In this document: piece by piece, positions 39,166 through 47,213 of the stretch
Layout: each line of letters begins with the position of its first letter
Position numbering within the stretch: position 1 is the stretch's first letter
The notes under the pieces: generated by a model
What the model was told of the DNA's origin: nothing
The model's database searches: none
Seen by the model: the letters and a program-made list of their open reading frames with translations, nothing else
Assembly: GCA_014193395.1 (NCBI GenBank)
Contig: BJHT01000009.1
Span: 1 to 61,749, forward strand
Length of the DNA: 61,749 bases
Origin: Verrucomicrobiota bacterium
Lineage (GTDB): Bacteria > Verrucomicrobiota > Verrucomicrobiia > Limisphaerales > BJHT01
Direction: 5' to 3'
Made by a program: the position numbers and the translations under genes

Positions 39166-39591
39166 TTTGGAGTGCGGTGACTTGTCACCGCTTTTGCGCA
39201 GGCGACTTGTCGCCGTCGAACCTTCGAGCGCTTTCACTCGTGCGTGCGTCGTTGCGCTGGCGCGAGCCGTGGATACCCCTTTGCCAATCCATGGCCCCGG
39301 ACACTCGACGGCGACAAGTCGCCTTGGGAAAGCGGTGACAAGTCACCGTATGTGTTTAGCGCCAAAGGCGCGGCTCATACCAGCCTGGGGCAACGCCCCA
39401 GGTCCGATGCCAGCCAATGAATTCAGGGCTAAAAGCCCGTTCCATCTTCCTGCTGAAGGATGATCCGTCCCCGCGATGGACCGCGCTTTCAGCGCTCCAT
39501 TGGTAAACGACTCGTTTCCTGGGGCGTTGCCCCAGGCTGGAATAAATCCGCGCCTTTGGCGCTAAACAGATACAAGTCACCGCACTCCAAA
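39166..39591. repeat. Palindromic element, family A (copy 3), split by element E
   Basis: The left end TTTGGAGTGCGGTGACTTGT and core CGCTGGCGCGAGCCGTGG are intact. The right arm begins GGCGACAAGTCGCC, reaches GTGACAAGTCACCG at 39348, stops, and resumes as ACAAGTCACCGCACTCCAAA at 39572-39591 after element E. The 11 bases ACAAGTCACCG occur on both sides of E. Without E and one repeat copy, the element would be about 192 bp like the others. Confidence 0.85.
39349..39571. mobile_element. Palindromic element, family E: MITE-like insertion with 11-bp duplication
   Basis: This 223-bp element has long inverted ends: TGTTTAGCGCCAAAGGCGCG at the left and CGCGCCTTTGGCGCTAAACA at the right, then inner CCTGGGGCAACGCCCCAGG hairpins on both sides. 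It is flanked by exact copies of ACAAGTCACCG (39338-39348 and 39572-39582), the signature of a target-site duplication. It encodes no transposase. A second, diverged E copy lies at 61404-61598. Confidence 0.85.
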
Positions 39592-39629
39592 TGGCGCGCC
39601 GCTCGGCCGTGCGTCGCGTTTGTTTGCAA

Positions 39630-39648
39630 TTGTCACCAGAACGTCACG
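39630..39648 (+). promoter_or_regulatory. Pho box upstream of pstC
   Basis: TTGTCACCAGAACGTCACG has TGTCA-C and CGTCA-C half-sites exactly 11 bp apart. It lies about 220 bp upstream of the pstC ATG, with a family C element in between. It would give pstCAB a PhoB-controlled promoter of their own. Confidence 0.7.
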
Positions 39649-39722
39649 TGCTATTTCCGCCCGTCCGTCCTAACCTTGCCACCAGTGAATAGTCTGCCCA
39701 CCATCACCGAACGCAGCTCTTC

Positions 39723-39861
39723 TGTAGCGCAGACTTCCAAGTCTGCTGTGCCGCAGGTTTCCAAACCTGCGGGCTGCGTGCGGTCGGACGCGGCGTGGAA
39801 TTGCGATGCGCTGCCGATTTGGAAATCGGCGACACAGCAGGTTTGGAAACCTGCGCTACAG
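39723..39861. repeat. Palindromic element, family C (copy 2) in the pstC leader
   Basis: CTGTAGCGCAGACTTCCAAG and CCGCAGGTTTCCAAACCTGC at the left are mirrored by GCCGATTTGGAAATCGGC and CAGGTTTGGAAACCTGCGCT at the right. It ends 6 bp before the pstC ATG, so the mRNA leader would contain several strong hairpins. Confidence 0.85.
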
Positions 39862-39866
39862 GCGTG

Positions 39867-41042
39867 ATGAGCAACTCCACCAACACCAAGCGGAGCATCG
39901 GCTGGATGGGCATCCATCGCGGGCACAAGGCGCGGCCCGCCGAGTGGCTGGCGGAGCAGTTCATCTTCCTCGTCTCGCTGACGGCAATCTTGATGGTGTT
40001 CCTGATCTTTGTGTTCGTGGCGCGAGAGGCGTTGCCAATTGTCTTTGGACAGATGAACAGCGCCGCGGCGCGGCCGGCGATTCCCGCCAAGGAGATGGAG
40101 AAGCTTAAGCCCGACGAACTGCGCGACTATCTGGGACTCACCCCGGCGGAATTCAAGCGGATGGACAAGGAAGCCTTGCAGGCACTCATGGAAGTGCGCG
40201 AGGAGGAAGCCAAGGAAGCGCCCAATGACAAGGACGCCCAGCTCAATACCACCGAGTGGCGCTATCTCTTCGGCGCGCACCACTGGTCCGACAGTCGCCC
40301 GGAGGATCGCTATGTCTGGCAACCCATCGGGCGCATTCATAAGTACAACCTGCTCCCGCTCATCATCGGTTCCTTGAAAACCACGGCGGTCGCGCTGCTG
40401 TTCAGCGTGCCGCTCGCGCTGGCGGCGGCGCTCTATGTTTCCCAACTGGCCTCGCCGACGTGGCGAGAGTGGTTGAAGCCGGCGATTGAACTGCTCTCGG
40501 GCGTGCCCTCGGTGGTGCTCGGTTTCTTCGGCCTGATCGTGCTGGCGACGTTTCTCCAGAAAGTCTTCGGCTATCAGTCGCGCCTGAATGCCTTCGTCGC
40601 GGGGATCGCGCTGGGGTTGGCGGTGATTCCCGTCGTTTTCTCGATAGCCGAGGACGCGCTCACGAGTGTCCCGCGCAGCTACTCCCAGGCTGCGTTGGCG
40701 CTCGGCGCGTCCCGGTGGCAGACCGCGTGGCAGATCGTCCTGCCCGCCGCCGCGCCGGGCGTGTTCGCCGCCGTGGTGCTGGGCTTTGGCCGCGCGGTGG
40801 GCGAGACGATGGTGGTGCTGATGGCCAGCGGCAACGCGAGCATCATGTCGCTGAGTTTGTTCGACTCGACGCGTTCGATCACCGCGACCATTGCGGCGGA
40901 ACTGGCCGAGGCCGTCTTCGGGGGACATCACTACCGGATGCTCTTTCTCATCGGCGCGATGTTGTTCATCGTGACCTTTCTCACGAACCTCGTGGGCGAC
41001 CTGATCATGCACCGACTGAAGGGAAGGTTGGAGGGACGATGA
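39867..41042 (+). CDS. pstC: Phosphate ABC transporter permease PstC
   Basis: From ATG 39867 the product has 391 aa. It is the PstC membrane subunit, longer than the usual ~320 aa because of an extra periplasmic segment (~residues 60-150) after the first helix (FIFLVSLTAILMVFLIFVFV), containing RPAIPAKEMEKLKPDELRDY. The permease domain shows IIGSLKTTAVALLFSVPLAL, LLSGVPSVVLGFFGLIVLA and the EAA loop ALALGASRWQTAWQIVLPAA. The initiator is placed at ATG because upstream codons lie in the family C repeat. pstA follows after an unusual 379-bp gap. Confidence 0.93.
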   Translation: MSNSTNTKRSIGWMGIHRGHKARPAEWLAEQFIFLVSLTAILMVFLIFVFVAREALPIVFGQMNSAAARPAIPAKEMEKLKPDELRDYLGLTPAEFKRMDKEALQALMEVREEEAKEAPNDKDAQLNTTEWRYLFGAHHWSDSRPEDRYVWQPIGRIHKYNLLPLIIGSLKTTAVALLFSVPLALAAALYVSQLASPTWREWLKPAIELLSGVPSVVLGFFGLIVLATFLQKVFGYQSRLNAFVAGIALGLAVIPVVFSIAEDALTSVPRSYSQAALALGASRWQTAWQIVLPAAAPGVFAAVVLGFGRAVGETMVVLMASGNASIMSLSLFDSTRSITATIAAELAEAVFGGHHYRMLFLIGAMLFIVTFLTNLVGDLIMHRLKGRLEGR

Positions 41043-41419
41043 AAAAGCTCAAAGCTCAAAGCTCAAAGCTCAAGGGAAGCACCAAGGGCCAAGGTATAGG
41101 TGCGGCTGGTTTCGGTGGAAGTCGGGGTGTTGGCCTTACGGTTTGTAGGAGTCGAGGTAACGAGACTCTAACCTCCTTCGGCGAGAGGCCCGCTCCAACT
41201 GCCTCCCGGCGCGTCGTGAAACCGCGCTCCGGTTCCACGGGCCTTGACCTAGCCAGATCCTTGAGACTCAGTCCGCGTTTCGCAGGGAAGAGGTTAGAGT
41301 CTCGTTACCTCGACTCCTACAAGAGAGAGCAATCCAAGCTATCCGATTCCTACCCATTGAACCTTGTCGCTTGGTCCTTCCCTTGAGCTTTGAACTCTAA
41401 GCTTTGAGCTTTCCCCCCT
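41043..41419. repeat. Nested element family F (copy 1) between pstC and pstA
   Basis: AAAGCTCAAAGCTCAAGGGA with CACCAAGGGCC at the left is mirrored by CTTGGTCCTTCCCTTGAGCT and AAGCTTTGAGCTTT at the right. The left end starts at the pstC stop and the right end lies 2 bp before the pstA ATG. A complete family G element (41142-41322) sits inside it. Confidence 0.85.
41142..41322. repeat. Palindromic element, family G (copy 1), nested in F
   Basis: TTGTAGGAGTCGAGGTAACG with AGACTCTAACCTC at the left and GAGGTTAGAGTCTCG with TTACCTCGACTCCTACAA at the right give about 32-bp inverted ends on 181 bp. It is inside element F between pstC and pstA. Confidence 0.85.
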
Positions 41420-41421
41420 CC

Positions 41422-42372
41422 ATGTCTTCCGTCTCTACCCAAACTCCGGTCCGCGGCTTTCGCTCGCGCGGATTCGACTTTGGGTCGTTTGTCTTCACCG
41501 GCGTCACGGGGCTGGCGACCCTCTTCATTCTCGCGATCCTTGCCATCATCATCGCGAATGTGGTCTGGCACGGCTGGAGCACGTTTTCGTGGCGCTTCCT
41601 CACGGGCAGCGCGGGGCAGGACATGTTCGATGTCAACAAGGCCGGTATCCTGCCGATGCTCATCGGCACGACGCTGCGGGTGTTGATGATGACGGTGTTT
41701 GTCGTGCCCATCGGCGTCATCACGGCGGTCTATCTCACCGAATATGCGCACAACACCGCGCTGACCACGCGCATCATCCGCGGCGCGGTCAACAACCTTG
41801 CGGGCGTGCCGTCGATTGTCTTCGGGCTGTTCGGCCTCGGATTTTTCATCAGCTTTCTCGGCGGCACGCTGGACTCCGGTGCGACCGAGCCACACTGGGG
41901 CAAGCCGGCCATCCTCTGGGCGTCGCTCACGCTGGCGGTGATGACGCTCCCGCTGGTCATCGTGGCCACGGAAGAATCGCTACGCGCCATCACACCCGGC
42001 TTGCGTGAGGCGAGTCTCGCGCTGGGGGCGACGAAGCTGGAGACCATCCTCAAGATCGTCCTGCCCGAGGCGTTGCCGGGCATTCTCACCGGCGGCATCC
42101 TCGCGGTGGGACGCGCGGGTGGCGAGGTGGCGCCCATTTTGTTCACAGGTGCGGCGTATTACATGCGCGACCTGCCGCACTCGCTCACGGATCAGTTTAT
42201 GGACCTTGGCTATCACGTCTTCATCCTCAGCACGCAGTCGCCGGACATTGAGAAGACACGCCCCATTCTTTTCGCCACCGTGCTGGCGCTGCTGCTGCTC
42301 ACCTTGTCGCTCAACCTCATCGCCGTCATCGTGCGCGCCCGGGTGCGCAAACGGATGCGCGGCGGACATTGA
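41422..42372 (+). CDS. pstA: Phosphate ABC transporter permease PstA
   Basis: ATG 41422 gives 316 aa. PstA-type membrane helices are visible (VTGLATLFILAILAIIIANV, LIGTTLRVLMMTVFVVPIGV, IVFGLFGLGFFISFLG), and the EAA loop is ASLALGATKLETILKIVLPE. It is the second permease of PstSCAB. The 5' end lies against element F, and no AGGAGG-like site precedes the start, so initiation may be leaderless-like or use a structured leader. pstB follows after 3 bp. Confidence 0.93.
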   Translation: MSSVSTQTPVRGFRSRGFDFGSFVFTGVTGLATLFILAILAIIIANVVWHGWSTFSWRFLTGSAGQDMFDVNKAGILPMLIGTTLRVLMMTVFVVPIGVITAVYLTEYAHNTALTTRIIRGAVNNLAGVPSIVFGLFGLGFFISFLGGTLDSGATEPHWGKPAILWASLTLAVMTLPLVIVATEESLRAITPGLREASLALGATKLETILKIVLPEALPGILTGGILAVGRAGGEVAPILFTGAAYYMRDLPHSLTDQFMDLGYHVFILSTQSPDIEKTRPILFATVLALLLLTLSLNLIAVIVRARVRKRMRGGH

Positions 42373-42375
42373 ACT

Positions 42376-43191
42376 ATGGCTGCTTTTTCCCCCTCGCAAG
42401 TCACCCTCAACGCCAACGCCCCCACCGCGGGCGCGGGTGCGCCGCTGATCGCGAGCGAGCAGGTGAACCTCCACTATGGCTCCGCGCACGCGCTGAAAAA
42501 CATTTCGCTCACGCTCGGCGAGCGGCTGGTCACGGCGTTCATCGGGCCATCGGGCTGCGGGAAATCCACGTTCCTCCGCTGCTTCAACCGCATGAATGAT
42601 CTCATCGACTCGGTGCGCATCACCGGCTCGATCAAGATCGGCGGGCACGACATTTACAGCCCGGACGTGGATGTGATCGAACTGCGCAAACGCATCGGCA
42701 TGGTGTTTCAACGCTCTAATCCATTCCCGAAATCCATCTACGACAACATCACTTACGGCCTCAAGCTGCACGGCATGAAGAGCCGGTCCGACCTTGACGC
42801 CGCCGTGGAGCAGAGCCTGCGCGCGGCGGCGCTGTGGGACGAAGTGAAGGACCGCCTGCACACCAGCGCGCTCGGCCTCTCCGGCGGGCAGCAGCAGCGC
42901 CTGTGCATCGCCCGCGCCGTCGCCATCAAGCCGGAGATTCTGCTGATGGACGAACCGGCCAGCGCGCTGGATCCGATCGCCACGTCGAAAATCGAGGAAC
43001 TGATCATCGAGTTGAAACGCGAGTTCACCATCGTCATCGTGACGCACAACATGCAGCAGGCCGCGCGCATCTCGGACCAAACGGCGTTTTTTTATCTCGG
43101 TGAACTCGTCGAGTTCGACAGCACGCAGAAGATTTTCACCAATCCGGGAAAGAAACAGACCGAAGACTATGTGACCGGGCGGTTCGGGTGA
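42376..43191 (+). CDS. pstB: Phosphate ABC transporter ATPase PstB
   Basis: The 271-aa product carries Walker [10 protein letters not shown] (~57-65), the Q-loop [13 protein letters not shown], the signature [10 protein letters not shown] (~168) and Walker [13 protein letters not shown] (~189). The PstB mark [11 protein letters not shown] is present, distinguishing it from general importers. The first ~25 residues are an Ala/Pro-rich extension. It follows pstA by 3 bp, so the two are coupled. PhoU comes after a repeat-filled gap. Confidence 0.95.
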   Translation: MAAFSPSQVTLNANAPTAGAGAPLIASEQVNLHYGSAHALKNISLTLGERLVTAFIGPSGCGKSTFLRCFNRMNDLIDSVRITGSIKIGGHDIYSPDVDVIELRKRIGMVFQRSNPFPKSIYDNITYGLKLHGMKSRSDLDAAVEQSLRAAALWDEVKDRLHTSALGLSGGQQQRLCIARAVAIKPEILLMDEPASALDPIATSKIEELIIELKREFTIVIVTHNMQQAARISDQTAFFYLGELVEFDSTQKIFTNPGKKQTEDYVTGRFG

Positions 43192-43224
43192 GGTGTGACC
43201 ATTCAATGGAACCGCTTTAATTGC

Positions 43225-43528
43225 ACCACAGAGACACGATGAACACAGAGAAGAACAGGCATTCGCCGATGCGGAGGAACTTACTGCTGGGTGACTCCCC
43301 GACGCCGACTCCGGTTCTGGTCTTTCTCTGTACTACAACCCGGCAGAATCCTCGCGCCCCGCGAGGATTTTGGCGCGCGGGCGGTCCCCGCCCGCAGCGG
43401 CTCCGCACCTGCGAAGGCGCAAGAAAACCCGAGCGCCCTGGCTCCGATGGTGCTGCTGCGACCGGGGACCGGTCGCGCTCCGCGTGGGTTGCGGCCCGGC
43501 CGCCCTGTGTTCATCGTGTCTCTGTGGT
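43225..43528. repeat. Large nested palindromic element, family B (copy 1)
   Basis: Ends are ACCACAGAGACACGATGAAC and GTTCATCGTGTCTCTGTGGT. Inside are the tail hairpin (AATCCTCGCGCCCCGCGAGG) and the two core hairpins, GCGGGCGGTCCCCGCCCGC and GACCGGGGACCGGTC. An almost identical copy, inverted, occupies 59152-59456. Lengths are 304 and 305 bp. It lies between pstB and phoU. Confidence 0.9.
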
Positions 43529-43588
43529 CTCATTTCCCGTTTCAACTAAATCGCAACGGCTGAAGCGGTAACCAGACACCAGAAAATT

Positions 43589-44236
43589 ATGACCCTGCAA
43601 TTTAACGACAATGTCGTCGCGCTGAAGGAACTGCTCCTCTCCATGGGCAGCCGCGCCGAGGCGATGGTAACGAAGTCCATTGATGCCCTGGTGCGGCGTG
43701 ACGAAGCCCTGGCGCGCGAAGTCATCAACGACGACGAGGTGCTCGACGAACTGGAGAAACGCGTGGACGAGCGGGCCATCGTGCTCTTGTCGCAGGCCCC
43801 GCTGGCCACTGATCTGCGGCTGATCACGGCGGCGATGAAGATTTCCCAAAACCTGGAGCGCGTCGGCGACGAAGCCACGTCCGTCGCGCGCCGGGCGATC
43901 GACTTGAATCAGGAGCCGCAGCTCAAGCCCTACGTTGACATTCCGCGCATGGCCGTGCTCGCGCTGGAGATGCTCCGGGATTCGTTGGACGCGTTTGTGA
44001 ATCGCAACACCGCCAAGGCCCGTGCCGTCATTCCGCGCGACAAGGAGGTGGACCAGATTCACAAGCAGCTCCAACGCGAACTGGTCAGCTTCATGGTTGA
44101 AAGCCCCGCCACGATCACGCGGTGCCTGCACCTGATGACCATCTCCAAGCGCCTCGAACGCATCGCCGACCACGCCACGAACATCGCCGAGGAGGTGGTG
44201 TACATCTACGAGGCGCAGGACATCCGGCATATGTGA
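43589..44236 (+). CDS. phoU: Phosphate transport regulator PhoU
   Basis: The 215-aa product has two three-helix PhoU repeats. Metal-site acidic motifs read DEVLDELEKRVDE (first repeat) and DKEVDQIHKQL (second, ExxxD-like), and the conserved ISQNLERVGDEATSVA and ISKRLERIADHATNIAEEVV. PhoU restrains PhoR under phosphate-replete conditions. It lies between the pst genes and phoBR, same strand. Confidence 0.93.
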   Translation: MTLQFNDNVVALKELLLSMGSRAEAMVTKSIDALVRRDEALAREVINDDEVLDELEKRVDERAIVLLSQAPLATDLRLITAAMKISQNLERVGDEATSVARRAIDLNQEPQLKPYVDIPRMAVLALEMLRDSLDAFVNRNTAKARAVIPRDKEVDQIHKQLQRELVSFMVESPATITRCLHLMTISKRLERIADHATNIAEEVVYIYEAQDIRHM

Positions 44237-44267
44237 GTCGTTGCCATTGAGTCGGAATTGGACGGCA

Positions 44268-44297
44268 AACCACAGAGACACGCTGGACATAGAGCAA
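44268..44297. repeat. Family B end, solo fragment
   Basis: AAACCACAGAGACACGCTGG and ACATAGAG match the left end of the large B element with several changes. It lies in the phoU-phoB spacer, directly before the PhoB start region. Confidence 0.55.
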
Positions 44298-44313
44298 AAC
44301 GGGTGGGGACGCT

Positions 44314-45021
44314 GTGGACTCCAAGAAGTCACCAATCGTGAAACAGAAAATTCTCATCGTGGACGACGAGCCGGACGTGGTCGAGTTGGTCGCGTTCAAT
44401 CTCAAGGCGGCTGGTTTCGTTGTCATATCCGCCGAGGACGGCCGTGCGGCGCTCCAGCGGGCGAAAGACTCGCGGCCGGATTTGATCGTGCTCGATGTCA
44501 TGCTGCCGGAGCTTGACGGACTGGAGGTCTGCAAGCTCCTCCGTCGCGACTCCGCCACGGCCGCCGTGCCGATCATCATGCTCACCGCCAAGGCCGAGGA
44601 GGTGGACCGCGTGCTCGGCCTCGAACTCGGCGCGGATGATTACCTGACCAAACCATTCAGCCCGCGCGAACTCGTGCTGCGCGTCAAAGGTCTGCTGCGC
44701 CGCGGCGCGGCCACGGAACCCAGGCTCGACTCCATCCACATTGGCGAACTGCACATCGACCAGCCCAAGCATCAGGTCACCATTTCCGGCAAGCCGGTCG
44801 AGCTCACGGCCACCGAGTTCAAACTGCTCACCACGCTCGCCGAGCGCCGCGGGCGCGTGCAGTCGCGCGAGACGCTGCTCCGCGACGTGTGGGGTTATGA
44901 AAGTCTGATCGACACTCGCACTGTGGACACCCACATGCGGCGGCTGCGCGACAAAATCGGCAAGGCGGCCCGCTTCCTCGACACCGTCCGCGGGGTTGGC
45001 TACCGCTTTGTCGAGGCTTGA
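44314..45021 (+). CDS. phoB: Response regulator PhoB (OmpR family)
   Basis: GTG 44314 gives 235 aa; GTG 44338 is the alternative and matches the usual N-terminus (VKQKILIVDDEPDVVELVAF). GGTGGGGA lies 8 bp upstream of the first GTG and supports it. Receiver: DDE pair, LIVLDVMLPELDG with the phosphoacceptor Asp (~61), MLTAK, YLTKPFSPRE. Output: winged helix with LTATEFKLLTTLAERRGRVQ and RTVDTHMRRLRDKIG. It binds Pho boxes when phosphorylated by the neighbouring PhoR. Confidence 0.93.
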   Translation: MDSKKSPIVKQKILIVDDEPDVVELVAFNLKAAGFVVISAEDGRAALQRAKDSRPDLIVLDVMLPELDGLEVCKLLRRDSATAAVPIIMLTAKAEEVDRVLGLELGADDYLTKPFSPRELVLRVKGLLRRGAATEPRLDSIHIGELHIDQPKHQVTISGKPVELTATEFKLLTTLAERRGRVQSRETLLRDVWGYESLIDTRTVDTHMRRLRDKIGKAARFLDTVRGVGYRFVEA

Positions 45022-45054
45022 TTCCCCGCGCCCCGCCCCCGAGCGTTGCCCACC

Positions 45055-46299
45055 ATGTGGCCCGGATTCCTCACCTTGCTCGCCATGATCCTCGGCGGGC
45101 TGTTGTGGCTCACCCGTCGCCGCCTCGCCCGGTTCGAGGCCGAGAACGCCCGGCTCCAGCACACGATCGAAACTTACAGTCGCCGGCACGCCGAGGCGCT
45201 GGCCCGCGAGCAGGCGCAGCAGGCGGCGCTGTTCGACAGCATGGTGGAAGGCGTGCTGGTGCTCGATTCCAAGCTCAAGGTGCGCCTGGTCAACCAACCC
45301 CTCGAGCGTCTGCTGGGCGTCGCGCGCGACATTCGCGGCTGCGCCATCATGGAGGCTTTCCGTTTGCACGAGCTCGAGGAACTGGTCAGCCGCACGGTGC
45401 GCGAGGGCCAGGTGGGTGACTTCGAGCTAGAACTCCTCGGTCAACCGCGGTGTTTCCTCGAGGTCAACTCCGCCCGCATCCTCGACCGGCAGGGCGATTC
45501 GCTGGGCATGATCCTCGTCTTCCATGACGTCACGCGCCTCAAGCAGTTGGAAAACACCCGCAGGGAATTTGTCGCCAATGTCAGCCACGAACTCCGCACG
45601 CCCCTTACGCTCATCAAAGGCTTCGCCGAGACCCTGCTCGGCGGGGCGAAAAATGACCCGGCCGTGGCGACGCGTTTTCTGCAGATGATTGAAAAACACG
45701 CCGACCGCCTCGGCTTTCTCATCGACGATTTGCTGACTCTGGCGCGCTTGGAATCCGGGCAGCTCCACCTGGATCCGAAACCGCTGGAGCTGCACGCCGC
45801 CGTCCAACGCGCCTGTGATGATCTGGGCGGCCGGGCGGCTGAGCGCAACGTCGGGCTGCTCAACGAGGTGCCCGCCGGCTTGCTGGTCCACGCCGACGCC
45901 GAGCGGCTCCAGCAGGTCCTCGGCAACCTCCTCGACAATGCGATCAAATACGGCCACGCCGGGAAGCGCGTGCTCGTGAGCGCGACGAGTGACGCGAACC
46001 ACGGGGTGGAATGTTCCGTGCGCGACTTCGGTCCCGGCATTCCGCCCGCGGCCATCGACCGTGTGTTTGAGCGCTTCTACCGGGTGGATCGCGCGCGATC
46101 CCGGGAGCAAGGCGGTACCGGGCTCGGGCTGGCCATCGTGAAGCACCTCGTGCAATCCCACGGCGGACGCGCGTGGGTCACGAGCGAAGCGGGGCAGGGG
46201 GCGGACTTTCGCTTTAGCCTGCCGGCGGCGGAAATGCGCAATCGGGAAGACGGCGGGGCGGGTATGGCGACGGCTTCAAACACGGATGGACACGGATGA
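45055..46299 (+). CDS. phoR: Sensor histidine kinase PhoR-type
   Basis: ATG 45055 gives 414 aa. One N-terminal membrane helix (PGFLTLLAMILGGLLWL) is followed by a coiled coil and a PAS domain (AALFDSMVEGVLVLDSKLKV). The H-box is EFVANVSHELRTPLTLIKGF (phospho-His 178). The ATPase has the N-box NLLDNAIKYG, G1 VRDFGPGIPP, F-box VFERFYRVDRARS and G2 GGTGLGLAIVKHL. The last ~8 codons (ASNTDGHG) are read from a repeat of the ACACGGATGGACACGG type, so the C-terminus appears to have been altered by repeat insertion. Confidence 0.93.
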   Translation: MWPGFLTLLAMILGGLLWLTRRRLARFEAENARLQHTIETYSRRHAEALAREQAQQAALFDSMVEGVLVLDSKLKVRLVNQPLERLLGVARDIRGCAIMEAFRLHELEELVSRTVREGQVGDFELELLGQPRCFLEVNSARILDRQGDSLGMILVFHDVTRLKQLENTRREFVANVSHELRTPLTLIKGFAETLLGGAKNDPAVATRFLQMIEKHADRLGFLIDDLLTLARLESGQLHLDPKPLELHAAVQRACDDLGGRAAERNVGLLNEVPAGLLVHADAERLQQVLGNLLDNAIKYGHAGKRVLVSATSDANHGVECSVRDFGPGIPPAAIDRVFERFYRVDRARSREQGGTGLGLAIVKHLVQSHGGRAWVTSEAGQGADFRFSLPAAEMRNREDGGAGMATASNTDGHG

Positions 46300-46445
46300 A
46301 CAACGCAGCGCAGCGCCGCCGCAACCCAAGCGGAGCGCGAGCGGTCCGCGGTCGCGGCGGCAGCATCGGAGCCGGGGCGTTTAAGATTTCCTGTTCCTTC
46401 GCGGGTGCGGGGCCGCTGCGGGCGGGGACCGCCTGCGCGCCGACA
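46278..46445. repeat. Family B element (copy 2), overlapping the phoR 3' end
   Basis: It starts with AACACGGATGGACACGGATG inside the phoR frame and runs through GAGCGGTCCGCGGTCGC and CTGCGGGCGGGGACCGCC, the two B core hairpins. The region between phoR and plsC (convergent) is just this element. Confidence 0.7.
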
Positions 46446-46451
46446 GGCTTG

Positions 46452-47213
46452 TCACATCGCCCCGTGCCGCTCCGCGAGCCGGCTGACCTCCGCGTGCAGT
46501 TGTTGCGCGAGTTGCTTGCGGTCGTCGCCACTGGGCACGGTCGGACCGAACGCGACGACAGCCACGATTTTCTCCAACGCGAGCAGGTTGAGAAAATGCG
46601 GACCGAAGACCATGTCGCGCCAGTAGCAGACTTCATCGGCGGCCGAACCACCAGGCACGCGATAGCCGATCCACGCCGTGCTCACGCGCCAGCCGCGCGC
46701 CACGGCCGGTTCGAGCAGCGCGGGACGAAACGGCAGCACGCGGTCGCCGCCCGTGCTGGTTCCTTCGGGAAAAATGCACAGCAACGCGTGTTGCCGCGCC
46801 ACCGCCTCCAAGCCTTCGTTCACCGACACGACATCCGCCTTGCGACTGCGGTCCACGTAGATCGTGCCCGCGCAGCGCGTGAGCCAGCCGATCACCGGCC
46901 AGCGGCGCACCTCCGCCTTCGAGACGAACACCATCGGACTCGCCGCCGCCAGTACCGGGATGTCCACGTAGCCGAGATGATTGGCGACCAATAATCCGTC
47001 CGCTGGTGGTTCGCCGATGACGGTCACCTCGACGCTCAACACTTGGAGAAACCGACGCCCCCACCGCTGCGACCAGCGCGCGCGCCGCACATAATCAAAT
47101 CCCTTTTCACGCGGCCAGATGAGGAGGAAATGCTCGGTGAGCGCGCCCGCAGCGACCACGAAAAAGGCCGTCAGCCGGAAGCCTGCCCGCAGCGGATGTC
47201 GCAGCCACCGCAT
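46452..47213 (-). CDS. PlsC/OlsA-like 1-acyl-glycerol-phosphate (lysolipid) acyltransferase
   Basis: The 253-aa product has an N-terminal membrane helix (LTAFFVVAAGALTEHFLLIW). The catalytic HX4D is NHLGYVD (His79), and FPEGTST (148-154) is the second acyltransferase motif. PlsC adds the sn-2 acyl chain of phosphatidic acid; OlsA does the same to lyso-ornithine lipid. The overlap with the OlsB-like gene (start 47213 shares its stop codon region) favours the OlsA role, next to phoR. A general lysophosphatidic acyltransferase role remains possible. Confidence 0.88.
   Translation of the reverse strand: MRWLRHPLRAGFRLTAFFVVAAGALTEHFLLIWPREKGFDYVRRARWSQRWGRRFLQVLSVEVTVIGEPPADGLLVANHLGYVDIPVLAAASPMVFVSKAEVRRWPVIGWLTRCAGTIYVDRSRKADVVSVNEGLEAVARQHALLCIFPEGTSTGGDRVLPFRPALLEPAVARGWRVSTAWIGYRVPGGSAADEVCYWRDMVFGPHFLNLLALEKIVAVVAFGPTVPSGDDRKQLAQQLHAEVSRLAERHGAM

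Noticed and set aside
39349..39571. Peptides such as APKARLIPAWGNAPG from element E
   Set aside because: Repeat-derived reading frames on both strands; not conserved as protein.
43225..43528. Could the palindromic repeats be a CRISPR array?
   Set aside because: Spacing is irregular, repeats are inverted rather than direct, and there are no uniform spacers or cas genes.
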